Shown here piece by piece: positions 55,970-63,516 of a stretch of DNA of 64,000 bases. Under the pieces are notes generated by a model. It worked only from the letters and a program-made list of their open reading frames with translations, had not been told where the DNA came from and searched no databases. The position numbers and the translations under genes are program-made. How positions within the stretch are numbered: position 1 is the stretch's first letter; the number at the start of each line of letters is the position of its first letter. This stretch comes from Rhizobium sp. CF080 (lineage in GTDB: Bacteria; Pseudomonadota; Alphaproteobacteria; Rhizobiales; Rhizobiaceae): NCBI RefSeq assembly GCF_000282095.2, contig NZ_AKKC02000016.1, forward strand, positions 542,927-606,926, in the 5' to 3' direction.

Positions 55970-56204
55970 GGCGCTCTCGCATCCGCTTCAGAAATGCCTG
56001 GTTGTCGAATGGTTGTGGCGGCCCCGACTCTTCGCCGGCAATCAGAGCGTCCTGTAGGGCCTTGACCCGGGCCTCATGTTCTTCAAGCAGGCGCAGACCT
56101 GCCCTGACGACATCGCTTGCCGAACCATAACGGCCGCTTTCGACCTGCGTGTCGATGAAACTGGCGAAATGATCGCCGAGTGAGATGGATGTATTTCGAG
56201 CCAT
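55959..56204 (-). CDS. parD: ParD-family antitoxin (partner toxin broken)
   Basis: Encodes 81 residues: MARNTSISLGDHFASFIDTQVESGRYGSASDVVRAGLRLLEEHEARVKALQDALIAGE, a standard ribbon-helix-helix ParD start, with an acidic C-terminus. AGGAGGCAG precedes the ATG. It is intact, and the toxin gene that overlaps its 3' end is a pseudogene, so the antitoxin may now act only as a repressor or be on its way to loss. It lies between sbp and the Rrf2 gene of the sulfur cluster. Confidence 0.88.
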   Translation of the reverse strand: MARNTSISLGDHFASFIDTQVESGRYGSASDVVRAGLRLLEEHEARVKALQDALIAGEESGPPQPFDNQAFLKRMRERHGR

Positions 56205-56260
56205 ACTGCCTCCTGCCCATTATACCAAATTTTGGTACATCGCCAAGCCGGAAGCAGACA

Positions 56261-56716
56261 TCAAGCCGTCAGCAGTTCCCTGACCGGTGCCTTCGTATCC
56301 CCTGCGCCTTCGACGGCATCGGCAATGGTAGTGTTGAACAGCACGTCGCGGGTCGCATCGGCGACGCGGGCGAAGACGTGGCGGATTTCGCACAGGTGTT
56401 CGCCGTCGCAATCCTCGCATTTGCGGTAGGCGGTCTGAGACAGGCACGGCAGCGGCGCGATGGGGCCGTCGACGAGGCGCAGGACTTCGCCGAAGGTGAT
56501 GGCATCGGCGGGTTTCAGGAGGAGATAGCCCCCCTGCTTGCCGCGGCGGGAAACGACGATGCCGGAGCGTTTCAGGTCGAGCAGGATCTGTTCCAGGAAT
56601 TTCTTCGGAATGCTCTGCTGGAGGGCAATCTCGGAAATCAGCATCGGCGCTTCGGGATTGGCCTGTGCCAGGGCGGCCAAGGCCCGAAGGGCATATTTCG
56701 CTTTCTGGGATATCAT
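56261..56716 (-). CDS. Rrf2-family regulator near cysteine biosynthesis genes
   Basis: Encodes 151 residues. HTH: KAKYALRALAALAQANPEAPMLISEIALQQSIPKKFLEQILLDLKRSGIVVSRRGKQGGYLLLKP, the Rrf2 fold. Cysteines C91, C100, C103 and C109 (PCLSQTAYRKCEDCDGEHLC) lie where Fe-S members of the family bind a cluster, so it may sense iron-sulfur status or redox. It is divergent from cysH (start 57078) and close to sbp-cysTWA, so control of sulfate assimilation is likely. The ATG at 56716 was chosen as domain start; no strong ribosome binding site is seen. Confidence 0.87.
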   Translation of the reverse strand: MISQKAKYALRALAALAQANPEAPMLISEIALQQSIPKKFLEQILLDLKRSGIVVSRRGKQGGYLLLKPADAITFGEVLRLVDGPIAPLPCLSQTAYRKCEDCDGEHLCEIRHVFARVADATRDVLFNTTIADAVEGAGDTKAPVRELLTA

Positions 56717-57077
56717 CACGCAACCATCGACAATAGCGCCGCCGCAAGGCAAATGGTCCTCACGGCGCCGCTCACTTCAGCTTCGTTTGGGGCATCCAGA
56801 AGGGCGCCGGAAGGGCGCTCAGAGGGTGCATATCCGCCAGGGGAAACAGCGCCCCGGAGACATGTTTCCGCAATAGCTCAAATCACGAGAAAATACAAAC
56901 CAATGCAGGGGTTTCCGGGGACAAAATTGGTCACGTTTGGTTAAGGCGGCAGGTTTTCTGTGTGAGCGCCGCTTTGGAGAGATATTTGCTCCGCATCACC
57001 ATGGGAAGAAACAGGTTTTCCTGTCCTTGCGTGCGCGGAATCTGGATAATCAAGCAATCGCTCACGGAAGAATACCC
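56717..57077. promoter_or_regulatory. Regulatory region between the Rrf2 gene and cysH
   Basis: These 361 bases carry the divergent promoters of the Rrf2 regulator and the cysHDN set. A small hairpin ACAGG-TTTT-CCTGT occurs near 57015. I found no riboswitch pattern, no clear palindrome for Rrf2 and no gene with a ribosome binding site. Confidence 0.5.
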
Positions 57078-57848
57078 ATGACACTGCACGATGCCGCCGG
57101 CCGAGACCGCTTGGAACTGGCCGCCTCCCTCGACGCAAAACTCGAAAGCCTCGATCTTGCCGGCCGTCTGGCGCTTGCCGCGGAACTCGGCCATGCCGTG
57201 TTCACCACCTCGCTCGGCATAGAGGACCAGGTGATATCAGCGGCAATCGGTACCCACCGCCTACCGGTCGAAATCTCGACGCTCGAAACGGGGCGGCTGT
57301 TCCAGGAAACCGTCGACCTGATCGGCGAGACCGAGGAACGCTACGGCATCGAAATCCGCCGCTTCCGGCCGGAACAGGACGACGTGGACGGATACGCCAC
57401 GAAATACGGCCTCAACGGCTTCTACGACAGCGTCGAAGCCCGCCACGCCTGCTGTCATGTGCGCAAGCTGAAGCCTCTTGCCAAGGCTTTGGCGGGCGCC
57501 GACGTGTGGGTCACCGGCCTTCGCCGCGGGCAGTCGGGCAACCGCGCCACGACGCCGTTCGCCGAATACGACGCCGAGCGCAACCTGATCAAGATCAACC
57601 CGCTGGCGGACTGGGACATCGAAACGATCAACGCCCATGTGGCTTCGGAAGCGATCCCCGTCAATCCGCTGCACAAGCGCGGTTATCCGTCGATCGGCTG
57701 CGAACCCTGTACCCGCGCCATCAAGCCCGGCGAGCCCGAGCGCGCCGGCCGCTGGTGGTGGGAAAACGACGAGAAGCGTGAATGCGGCCTGCATGTGCCG
57801 GAAAACGTCGCTCAGCCAGTCGCAGAGCTCACGCCCCAAGCGAATTGA
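57078..57848 (+). CDS. cysH: Adenylylsulfate (APS) reductase
   Basis: Encodes 256 residues. The enzyme reduces APS to sulfite and AMP with thioredoxin. The cysteines of the 4Fe-4S cluster are present: C125-C126 (HACCHVRK) and C208-x-x-C211 (GCEPC), and the catalytic cysteine is C236 in RECGLH. These four cluster cysteines mark the APS-type rather than the PAPS-type reductase, which agrees with the lack of a cysC kinase here. The SLGIEDQV and T-G-x-R-R-G-Q-S segments bind the nucleotide. The ATG at 57078 follows GGAAG. First gene of cysH-cysD-cysN. Confidence 0.94.
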   Translation: MTLHDAAGRDRLELAASLDAKLESLDLAGRLALAAELGHAVFTTSLGIEDQVISAAIGTHRLPVEISTLETGRLFQETVDLIGETEERYGIEIRRFRPEQDDVDGYATKYGLNGFYDSVEARHACCHVRKLKPLAKALAGADVWVTGLRRGQSGNRATTPFAEYDAERNLIKINPLADWDIETINAHVASEAIPVNPLHKRGYPSIGCEPCTRAIKPGEPERAGRWWWENDEKRECGLHVPENVAQPVAELTPQAN

Positions 57849-57889
57849 AGCCCTTTGTGTTTGTTTCTTAAGACTACCCGGAGACCGAA

Positions 57890-58843
57890 ATGCCCTTGTC
57901 AGTACAGGAAACGGAAGTGAAGAACCCGCCCGTTTCCAGACCGCCGCTTGATCCGCATCTGAAGGCCCTCGAAAACGAAGCGATCCATATCTTTCGCGAA
58001 GTGGCGGCGGAATTCGAAAATCCGGTGATGCTCTATTCGGTAGGTAAGGATTCATCCGTCCTGCTGCATCTCGCCCGCAAGGCCTTCTACCCCGGCCGCG
58101 TCCCCTTCCCGCTGCTGCACGTGGATACGACGTGGAAGTTCAAGGAGATGATTGAGTTCCGCGACGAGATCGCCGCGAAATACGATCTCGACCTCGTGGT
58201 CCACACCAATCCGCGCGGCGCAGAGGAAGGCATCACTCCGTTCAGCCACGGCTCGTCCTTCTACACCGACATCATGAAGACCGAGGCATTGCGCCAGGCG
58301 CTCGATGCCGGCGGTTACGACGCGGCCTTCGGCGGTGCGCGGCGCGACGAGGAGGCTTCCCGCGCCAAGGAGCGCATCTATTCCTTCCGCACCCCGGATC
58401 ACAAATGGGACCCCCGCAACCAGCGCCCGGAACTCTGGAACGTCTATAACGGGATGATCCGCAAGGGCGAAAGCGTGCGCGCCTTCCCGCTCTCCAACTG
58501 GACCGAAGTGGATATCTGGCGCTACATCCAGGCGGAGGACATTCCCCTCGTGCCGCTCTACTACGCCGCCGAACGCCCCTATGTGGAGCGCGACGGAATG
58601 ATGATCCTTGCCGAGGATCCGCGGCTCGAACTGCTGCCCGGCGAGACCGTGCAGCAGGGCATGATCCGTTTCCGGACGCTCGGCTGCTTCCCGCTGACCG
58701 GCGCCATCCGCTCGACGGCCTCCAACCTCGAAGAGGTGATCGCCGAGCTCGAAATCGCCACCGTTTCCGAACGCCAGGGCCGCGCGATCGACCGCGACCA
58801 GTCTGGCTCGATGGAAAAGAAGAAGCGCGAAGGATATTTCTGA
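57890..58843 (+). CDS. cysD: Sulfate adenylyltransferase subunit 2
   Basis: Encodes 317 residues. With CysN it makes APS from ATP and sulfate. The PP-loop SVGKDSS is at 50-56 and LHVDTTWKFKEMIEFRD follows; RDEEASRAKERIYSFR and the N-terminal LENEAIHIFREVAAEFENPVMLYS are standard. The ATG at 57890 has CGGAG upstream. It lies 41 bases after cysH, and cysN starts one base after its stop (TGA-G-ATG), so the three are one operon. Confidence 0.95.
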   Translation: MPLSVQETEVKNPPVSRPPLDPHLKALENEAIHIFREVAAEFENPVMLYSVGKDSSVLLHLARKAFYPGRVPFPLLHVDTTWKFKEMIEFRDEIAAKYDLDLVVHTNPRGAEEGITPFSHGSSFYTDIMKTEALRQALDAGGYDAAFGGARRDEEASRAKERIYSFRTPDHKWDPRNQRPELWNVYNGMIRKGESVRAFPLSNWTEVDIWRYIQAEDIPLVPLYYAAERPYVERDGMMILAEDPRLELLPGETVQQGMIRFRTLGCFPLTGAIRSTASNLEEVIAELEIATVSERQGRAIDRDQSGSMEKKKREGYF

Positions 58844-58844
58844 G

Positions 58845-60332
58845 ATGACCGCTCCCGCACAAACCGCTTCGGCGACCATCCTCCCGTTCGCCGAACCCCT
58901 GAAAGCCGTGCGCGATACGCGCCCGCTGCGCCTGATCACCTGCGGATCGGTCGATGACGGCAAGTCGACGCTGATCGGCCGCCTGCTCTGGGACACCAAG
59001 GCCGTCAAAGAAGACCAGGCGGCGACGCTCGCCCGGGATTCGGGCAGCCAGAACGATCTCGGCCTGCCGGACTTCGCCCTTCTGCTGGACGGCCTGCAGG
59101 CGGAACGCGAACAGGGTATCACGATCGACGTCGCCTATCGTTATTTCTCGACCGACCGGCGTTCGTTCATCGTCGCCGATACGCCCGGCCATGAGCAATA
59201 TACCCGCAACATGGCGACCGGCGCCTCGACCGCCGACCTCGCCATCCTGCTGGCCGACGCCCGCGCCGGCCTGCTCGAACAGACCCGCCGGCATGCAACG
59301 ATTGCATCCCTGATGGGCATTCGCCAGTTCGTGCTCGCCGTCAACAAGATCGACCTCGTTCATTACGACAAGGCAGTCTTCGACAGGATCTCCCACGATT
59401 TCCGCGAATTCGCCCTGTCGCTCGGCGTGCGCCAGATCACCGCCATCCCGATGTCGGCGCTCAAGGGCGAAAACGTCGTCTATCCGGCCGATGCCTCGAT
59501 GCCCTGGTATGACGGCCCGACGCTCGTCGATGCGCTCGAGCTGGCCACCGTACGCTCCACCCAGGCCGGCGGCTTCCGCCTGCCGGTGCAGCGCGTCGTC
59601 CGCCCCGGCGAAAGTTTTCGGGGGTATCAGGGTACGGTTGCCGGCGGCTCGGTGAAGCCGGGAGACTCGGTCGTCATCCTTCCCTCCGGAACGGTCGCCA
59701 ACGTCAAGCAGATCGTCACGTTCGACCTCGTGCGCAATGCCGCGGTGGCCGGCGACGCCATCACGCTCGTCCTCGACCGGCAGGTGGACGTAGCGCGCGG
59801 CGATGTCATCGTCTCGCTCGACGGCCAGCCGATGACCGGCCACCATTTCGACGCCCAGCTCGTGTCGCTGCAGCCGGGCGGCATCGAGCCCGGAAAACGC
59901 TATTGGCTGAAGAGCGGTTCGCGCCGCCAGCGTGTCGCTGTCGAACCGATCAGCCAGCTTGAACTTGCGACCGGCAAATGGCAGCCGCATGCCTCGACGC
60001 TCGCCATGAACGCGATCGGCAAGGTGCGCCTCTCCTTCGAGGAGCTGGCGGTCTTCGACGCTTACGACCAGAATCGCTCGACCGGCGCCTTCATCCTGAT
60101 CGATCCGGATACGCTAAACACGGTCGCGGGTGGCATGATCACCGCCAAGCGGGGCGAGGTCGGCGGCATTCACCGCGAAGACCAGCGCGTCGTGCTGTCG
60201 CTGCCGGCCGATCTCGCCGAGCAGCTGATGGCGAGCGAACTCTTCGCCAACCGCCGCGACGAGACCGAGGTCAAGCGGATGACGGCCAAGCAGGCGGCGG
60301 AGCTGTTCTCCAACGCCGGCGGCGACATCTGA
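58845..60332 (+). CDS. cysN: Sulfate adenylyltransferase subunit 1 (GTPase)
   Basis: Encodes 495 residues. CysN couples GTP hydrolysis to APS formation by CysD. G motifs: GSVDDGKST (34-42), DTPGHEQY (112-119), NKID (167-170), and EREQGITIDVAYRYF. It is the stand-alone form: there is no fused CysC (APS kinase) domain, unlike the rhizobial NodQ/CysNC, which agrees with direct APS reduction by CysH. A terminator follows. The last gene of cysH-cysD-cysN. Confidence 0.95.
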   Translation: MTAPAQTASATILPFAEPLKAVRDTRPLRLITCGSVDDGKSTLIGRLLWDTKAVKEDQAATLARDSGSQNDLGLPDFALLLDGLQAEREQGITIDVAYRYFSTDRRSFIVADTPGHEQYTRNMATGASTADLAILLADARAGLLEQTRRHATIASLMGIRQFVLAVNKIDLVHYDKAVFDRISHDFREFALSLGVRQITAIPMSALKGENVVYPADASMPWYDGPTLVDALELATVRSTQAGGFRLPVQRVVRPGESFRGYQGTVAGGSVKPGDSVVILPSGTVANVKQIVTFDLVRNAAVAGDAITLVLDRQVDVARGDVIVSLDGQPMTGHHFDAQLVSLQPGGIEPGKRYWLKSGSRRQRVAVEPISQLELATGKWQPHASTLAMNAIGKVRLSFEELAVFDAYDQNRSTGAFILIDPDTLNTVAGGMITAKRGEVGGIHREDQRVVLSLPADLAEQLMASELFANRRDETEVKRMTAKQAAELFSNAGGDI

Positions 60333-60353
60333 TCGTTTCGGTCGACAGGACAT

Positions 60354-60382
60354 GAAAAGGGGGTCGGAAGGCCCCTTTTTTC
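60354..60382 (+). terminator. Rho-independent terminator after cysN
   Basis: AAAAGGGG (60355-60362) pairs with CCCCTTTT (60372-60379) over a nine-base loop, then further T. It also lies just before the stop of the convergent LacI gene, and its A-rich left side could serve that gene. Confidence 0.85.
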
Positions 60383-60392
60383 ATATGGGCGA

Positions 60393-61418
60393 TCAGGCGA
60401 TCGGCCGCGTCGAACCGCGCTGGATGAGGCTGAACGACAGCTCGACGACTCGCCTGGGCAGGCATTCGTCGTTGATCGCCCGGACGAGGAGATCGGCGGA
60501 GCGATAGCCCATTTCGAACCGCGGCACCCGGATGGTCGTCAGCCTCGGTTCGGCGCAGGTGGCGAATTCCAGGTCGTTGTAACCACAGATGCCGAAATCC
60601 TCCGGCACGCGAAGGCCCGCCCGTTGCGCCTCGAACAGCGCACCGAGCGCCAGATCGTCGTTCTGGCAGAATACCGCGTCGACATCCGGCGCCGTCGCCA
60701 GCAGCCGCTTGAAGAGGTCGCAGCCGAGCTGCACGCTGGTCTGCTTGTGCTCGGTCACGACGAGGCCGGGATCGTAGAGCCCCGCCTCCTGCATCGCCAC
60801 GGCATACCCTTCATGCCGCCGCTGGGCGCGAAGATCGCGGCTGCCGCCGATCAGTCCGATGCGGTGATATCCGCAGGCCAGCAGATGGCGCGTCGCGGTC
60901 TCCGCCGCCTCGCGATGATTGATGCCGACGGCGATACCCGAGGGCATCAGGTTGATATCGACGATCTGAACCACCGGGCACGGCGCGCGCGCAAGCAGGT
61001 CGCTGACGCGCTGGTCCTGCAATCCCGTCAGGAGAATGCCGGCCGGATGCTGCGACAGGAAAAGCTTGACCTGACGGTATTCCTGATCCGGATCATGGTT
61101 GGTATTGGCATATTGGATGCGCAGATCCGTATCGCGCAACCGTTCCTCGATGCCGCTCATGATGCCGAGAAAAGCATGATTGGTCAGCGCCGGCGCCAGA
61201 ACCCCGATAATGCCATTGTGACGGCTTGCGAGCGCCCGGGCGGCAAGATCGGGCACATATCCCATCCGCTCCACCTGGCAGAGGATCTTCGCCCGAAGCG
61301 GTTCGGAAACTTTTCCCGGTTCTCGCAGAGCGCGGGAAACGGTGATCGCGCTGATCCCCAGAACGTGAGCGACGTCAAGCAGGGTAACCCGTTCCGATCT
61401 GGCGCGTCTCGGCGGCAT
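60393..61418 (-). CDS. LacI-family transcriptional regulator
   Basis: Encodes 341 residues. The N-terminal HTH with hinge is ERVTLLDVAHVLGISAITVSRALREPGKVSEPLRAKIL (about 8-45), and the periplasmic-binding-protein-like sensor domain follows, with NGIIGVLAPALTNHAFLGIMSGIEERL and GICGYNDLEFATCAEPRLTTIRVPRFEMGYRSADLL. The ligand is likely a sugar or gluconate-type compound (GntR-like branch), but no transporter or enzyme is adjacent. The ATG at 61418 was chosen as the start of the conserved HTH; the frame to 61532 adds an unrelated stretch. Convergent to cysN. Confidence 0.88.
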   Translation of the reverse strand: MPPRRARSERVTLLDVAHVLGISAITVSRALREPGKVSEPLRAKILCQVERMGYVPDLAARALASRHNGIIGVLAPALTNHAFLGIMSGIEERLRDTDLRIQYANTNHDPDQEYRQVKLFLSQHPAGILLTGLQDQRVSDLLARAPCPVVQIVDINLMPSGIAVGINHREAAETATRHLLACGYHRIGLIGGSRDLRAQRRHEGYAVAMQEAGLYDPGLVVTEHKQTSVQLGCDLFKRLLATAPDVDAVFCQNDDLALGALFEAQRAGLRVPEDFGICGYNDLEFATCAEPRLTTIRVPRFEMGYRSADLLVRAINDECLPRRVVELSFSLIQRGSTRPIA

Positions 61419-61698
61419 GCGTTCTGCGGCCCTCTCCACTGGCCGGATGCAAGCTCCCGCCCGAAGCGGTTCCTGAAGCCGGGATGTCTTTCGACAAGTT
61501 ACACTTCCCCCGCCATGATGACGCAACGGCATGTCGAGACCTAGTATAATTTCATCCCGTCAAAGTACGGGTTGTGGATAAGATCGATCCAAGGCGGCAG
61601 GCTCGATGTAATCGGCCGTAAGCGGGTGAGTTAGGGCTAAGGTTTTTACGGGAAAAGCTTTCGGGAGAGCGAGATCTCTTGGAAAACCAAGGATCGGC

Positions 61699-61775
61699 TG
61701 GTCGGAGTGGAGTGATTCGAACACTCGACCCCCACGTCCCGAACGTGGTGCGCTACCAGACTGCGCTACACTCCG
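61699..61775 (-). tRNA. tRNA-Pro, anticodon CGG
   Basis: On the minus strand a 77-base cloverleaf: acceptor CGGAGTG / CACTCCG, D arm GCGC...GCGC, anticodon stem CCACG / CGTGG with loop TTCGGGA (anticodon CGG), T arm GAGTG-TTCGAAT-CACTC, discriminator A and encoded CCA. It reads proline CCG codons. No integrase or duplicated 3' fragment adjoins it. Confidence 0.95.
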
Positions 61776-62034
61776 TGACCAGCGGCGCCTCTATAGACCA
61801 GCATTTTTCATTGCACAAGCGTCGCTCATGAAAAATATGCGACAGCGTCGCGATCACCGCTGCCCTCCCGCCGGAAAGCCGGGAAACCAAGGCGTTGCAA
61901 AAAAGCGGCGCAGGAGAAATTTGATGTTGATGGGCTCTCATCGCCTCGCGAAGCCCGACAGAAATCTGTTACGTGCAGTCTCGAAAGCCTTGCCTCCCAG
62001 GCACAACAGAAGACATGAAGGATTTTTCAGGATC

Positions 62035-62391
62035 ATGAGCCGCCGCGTCATCGCATCGACTGCCCTTTTCGCGCTCGCCCTTTCGGCCTGCACCACCGTC
62101 AGCGTCGCCAGCAATCCGATCGAGAGCCGCTGGGTAGGTCACTCGGCCGGCGAGTTCTTCGCGAAATTCAGCCCGCCGATCAGCGACACCGACGACGGCT
62201 CGATGACCATCTATAACTGGCGCGGTGGCTACAAGCGCATCAAGCTGCAGGACGGCCGCACCGCCAGCGTCAGCTGCACGGCGAAGATCACCGTCTCCTC
62301 CAGCTACGTGATCCGCGACATCACAATCGTCTCCGATCGTCCGGGCGCCAACGGCCCCAGCTACTGCACGGAACTGTTGACCGCCGGCTGA
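62035..62391 (+). CDS. Small outer-membrane-type lipoprotein
   Basis: Encodes 118 residues. The N-terminus MSRRVIASTALFALALSACTT is a lipoprotein signal with lipobox LSAC (Cys 19). The mature part has SNPIESRWVGHSAGEFFAKFSPPISDTDDGSMTIYNWRGGYKRIKL, with two later cysteines (SCTAKI and SYCTELL) that could form a disulfide. The start at 62035 fits the signal; an in-frame ATG at 61924 has a better ribosome binding site (AGGAG) but would add a long non-signal leader. Function unknown. Monocistronic, after the tRNA, with a terminator. Confidence 0.8.
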   Translation: MSRRVIASTALFALALSACTTVSVASNPIESRWVGHSAGEFFAKFSPPISDTDDGSMTIYNWRGGYKRIKLQDGRTASVSCTAKITVSSSYVIRDITIVSDRPGANGPSYCTELLTAG

Positions 62392-62423
62392 GCCGAGCGA
62401 GCCCGCACAAGTGGATGATATAA

Positions 62424-62478
62424 CTCATAAAAGCCGCCGGCTGCCGCCCGAGAGAGTGACGGCCGGCCGCTGTTTTTG
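62424..62478 (+). terminator. Terminator after the lipoprotein gene
   Basis: A GC-rich hairpin, AAAAGCCGCCGGC near 62430 pairing imperfectly with GGCCGGCCGCT near 62462, is followed by GTTTTTG. It starts about 40 bases after the stop. Confidence 0.65.
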
Positions 62479-62604
62479 AATGCACCGCAGCGAAAGCGGT
62501 GCTAGATCTCTCCAGCGCTTTGAACAGCGTATCGATGCGATCGGACGTGTGGCGCAAAACCGTGGTTGCCCTCATCGAGATCGCATCAGACGTGGAGGTC
62601 CGGC

Positions 62605-63516
62605 ATGGCAGAAGACATTACCTTCGACATGGAATTTACCCCTTCCTATGGCGTGCCGGTCAGCGTGGCCGAAGGCGTGAAGCGGCTGACCGTCAACAAC
62701 CCCTCGCCCTTCACCTTTCACGGCACCAATACCTATATCGTCGGCGGTTCGTCGGTCGCGGTCATCGATCCCGGCCCGGAGAACGAGGCGCATTTCGAGG
62801 CGCTGATGGCGGCGTTGAAGGGCCGCGAGGTCACCCATATCTTCGTCAGCCACACGCATCGCGACCATTCCCCGCTCGCCCAGCGCCTGAAACAGGCGAC
62901 CGGGGCGATCACCGTCGCCGAAGGCCCGCACCGGGCCTCGCGGCCGCTGCATGCGGGGGAGGTCAATCCCTTTGCCGAAAGCGCCGACACCGGTTTCGTA
63001 CCCGATATCGCGGTCGCCGACGGCCAGGTCATCGAGGGTGACGGCTGGGCGCTGTCGGCCGTGCATACCCCCGGTCATACGGCCAACCACTCGGCCTTCG
63101 GGCTCGAGGGAACCGGCGTGCTGTTTTCAGCCGATCATGTCATGGCCTGGGCGACGACGATCGTCGCGCCGCCGGACGGGTCGATGGCCGATTTCATGGC
63201 CTCGATCGAAAAGCTGCTGCCGCGCGAGGACCGGATCTTCTTGCCCGGCCATGGCGGGCCGGTGAGAGAGCCGGGTTCGTTCCTGCGGGGGCTTCGCACC
63301 CATCGCCGCATGCGCGAACGCGCCGTGCTTGAGCGCATCAAGGTCGGCGACCGGCTGATCCCGGAGATGGTCAAGGTGATCTATGCCAGCACCGATCCGC
63401 GCCTGCATGGGGCGGCCGCCCTTTCAGTGCTCGCGCACCTCGAAGACCTGGTCGAAAAAGGCCGCGTGCTGACCGAAGGCCCACCGTCGCTTGCGGGCGT
63501 TTACTGGGCTGCCTAG
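62605..63516 (+). CDS. MBL-fold metallohydrolase (LACTB2/GloB-like)
   Basis: Encodes 303 residues. The metal motif HTHRDH is at 83-88 (FVSHTHRDHSPL), and HTPGHTANH near residue 155 and the later FLPGHGGPV complete the binuclear zinc site. A C-terminal winged-helix-like tail (about 230-303, LRTHRRMRERAVLERI and HLEDLVEKGRVLTEG) is that of LACTB2-like proteins, which act on RNA or as hydrolases. The ATG at 62605 follows GGAGG. The substrate is unknown. The stop overlaps that of the convergent DUF1499 gene. Confidence 0.87.
   Translation: MAEDITFDMEFTPSYGVPVSVAEGVKRLTVNNPSPFTFHGTNTYIVGGSSVAVIDPGPENEAHFEALMAALKGREVTHIFVSHTHRDHSPLAQRLKQATGAITVAEGPHRASRPLHAGEVNPFAESADTGFVPDIAVADGQVIEGDGWALSAVHTPGHTANHSAFGLEGTGVLFSADHVMAWATTIVAPPDGSMADFMASIEKLLPREDRIFLPGHGGPVREPGSFLRGLRTHRRMRERAVLERIKVGDRLIPEMVKVIYASTDPRLHGAAALSVLAHLEDLVEKGRVLTEGPPSLAGVYWAA

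Noticed and set aside
58272..59990. 572-codon minus-strand frame opposite cysD and cysN
   Set aside because: Runs across two coupled genes with complete motif sets; no motif of its own.
61699..61775. tRNA-Pro as an integration site
   Set aside because: No integrase and no repeat of its 3' end was found in the window.
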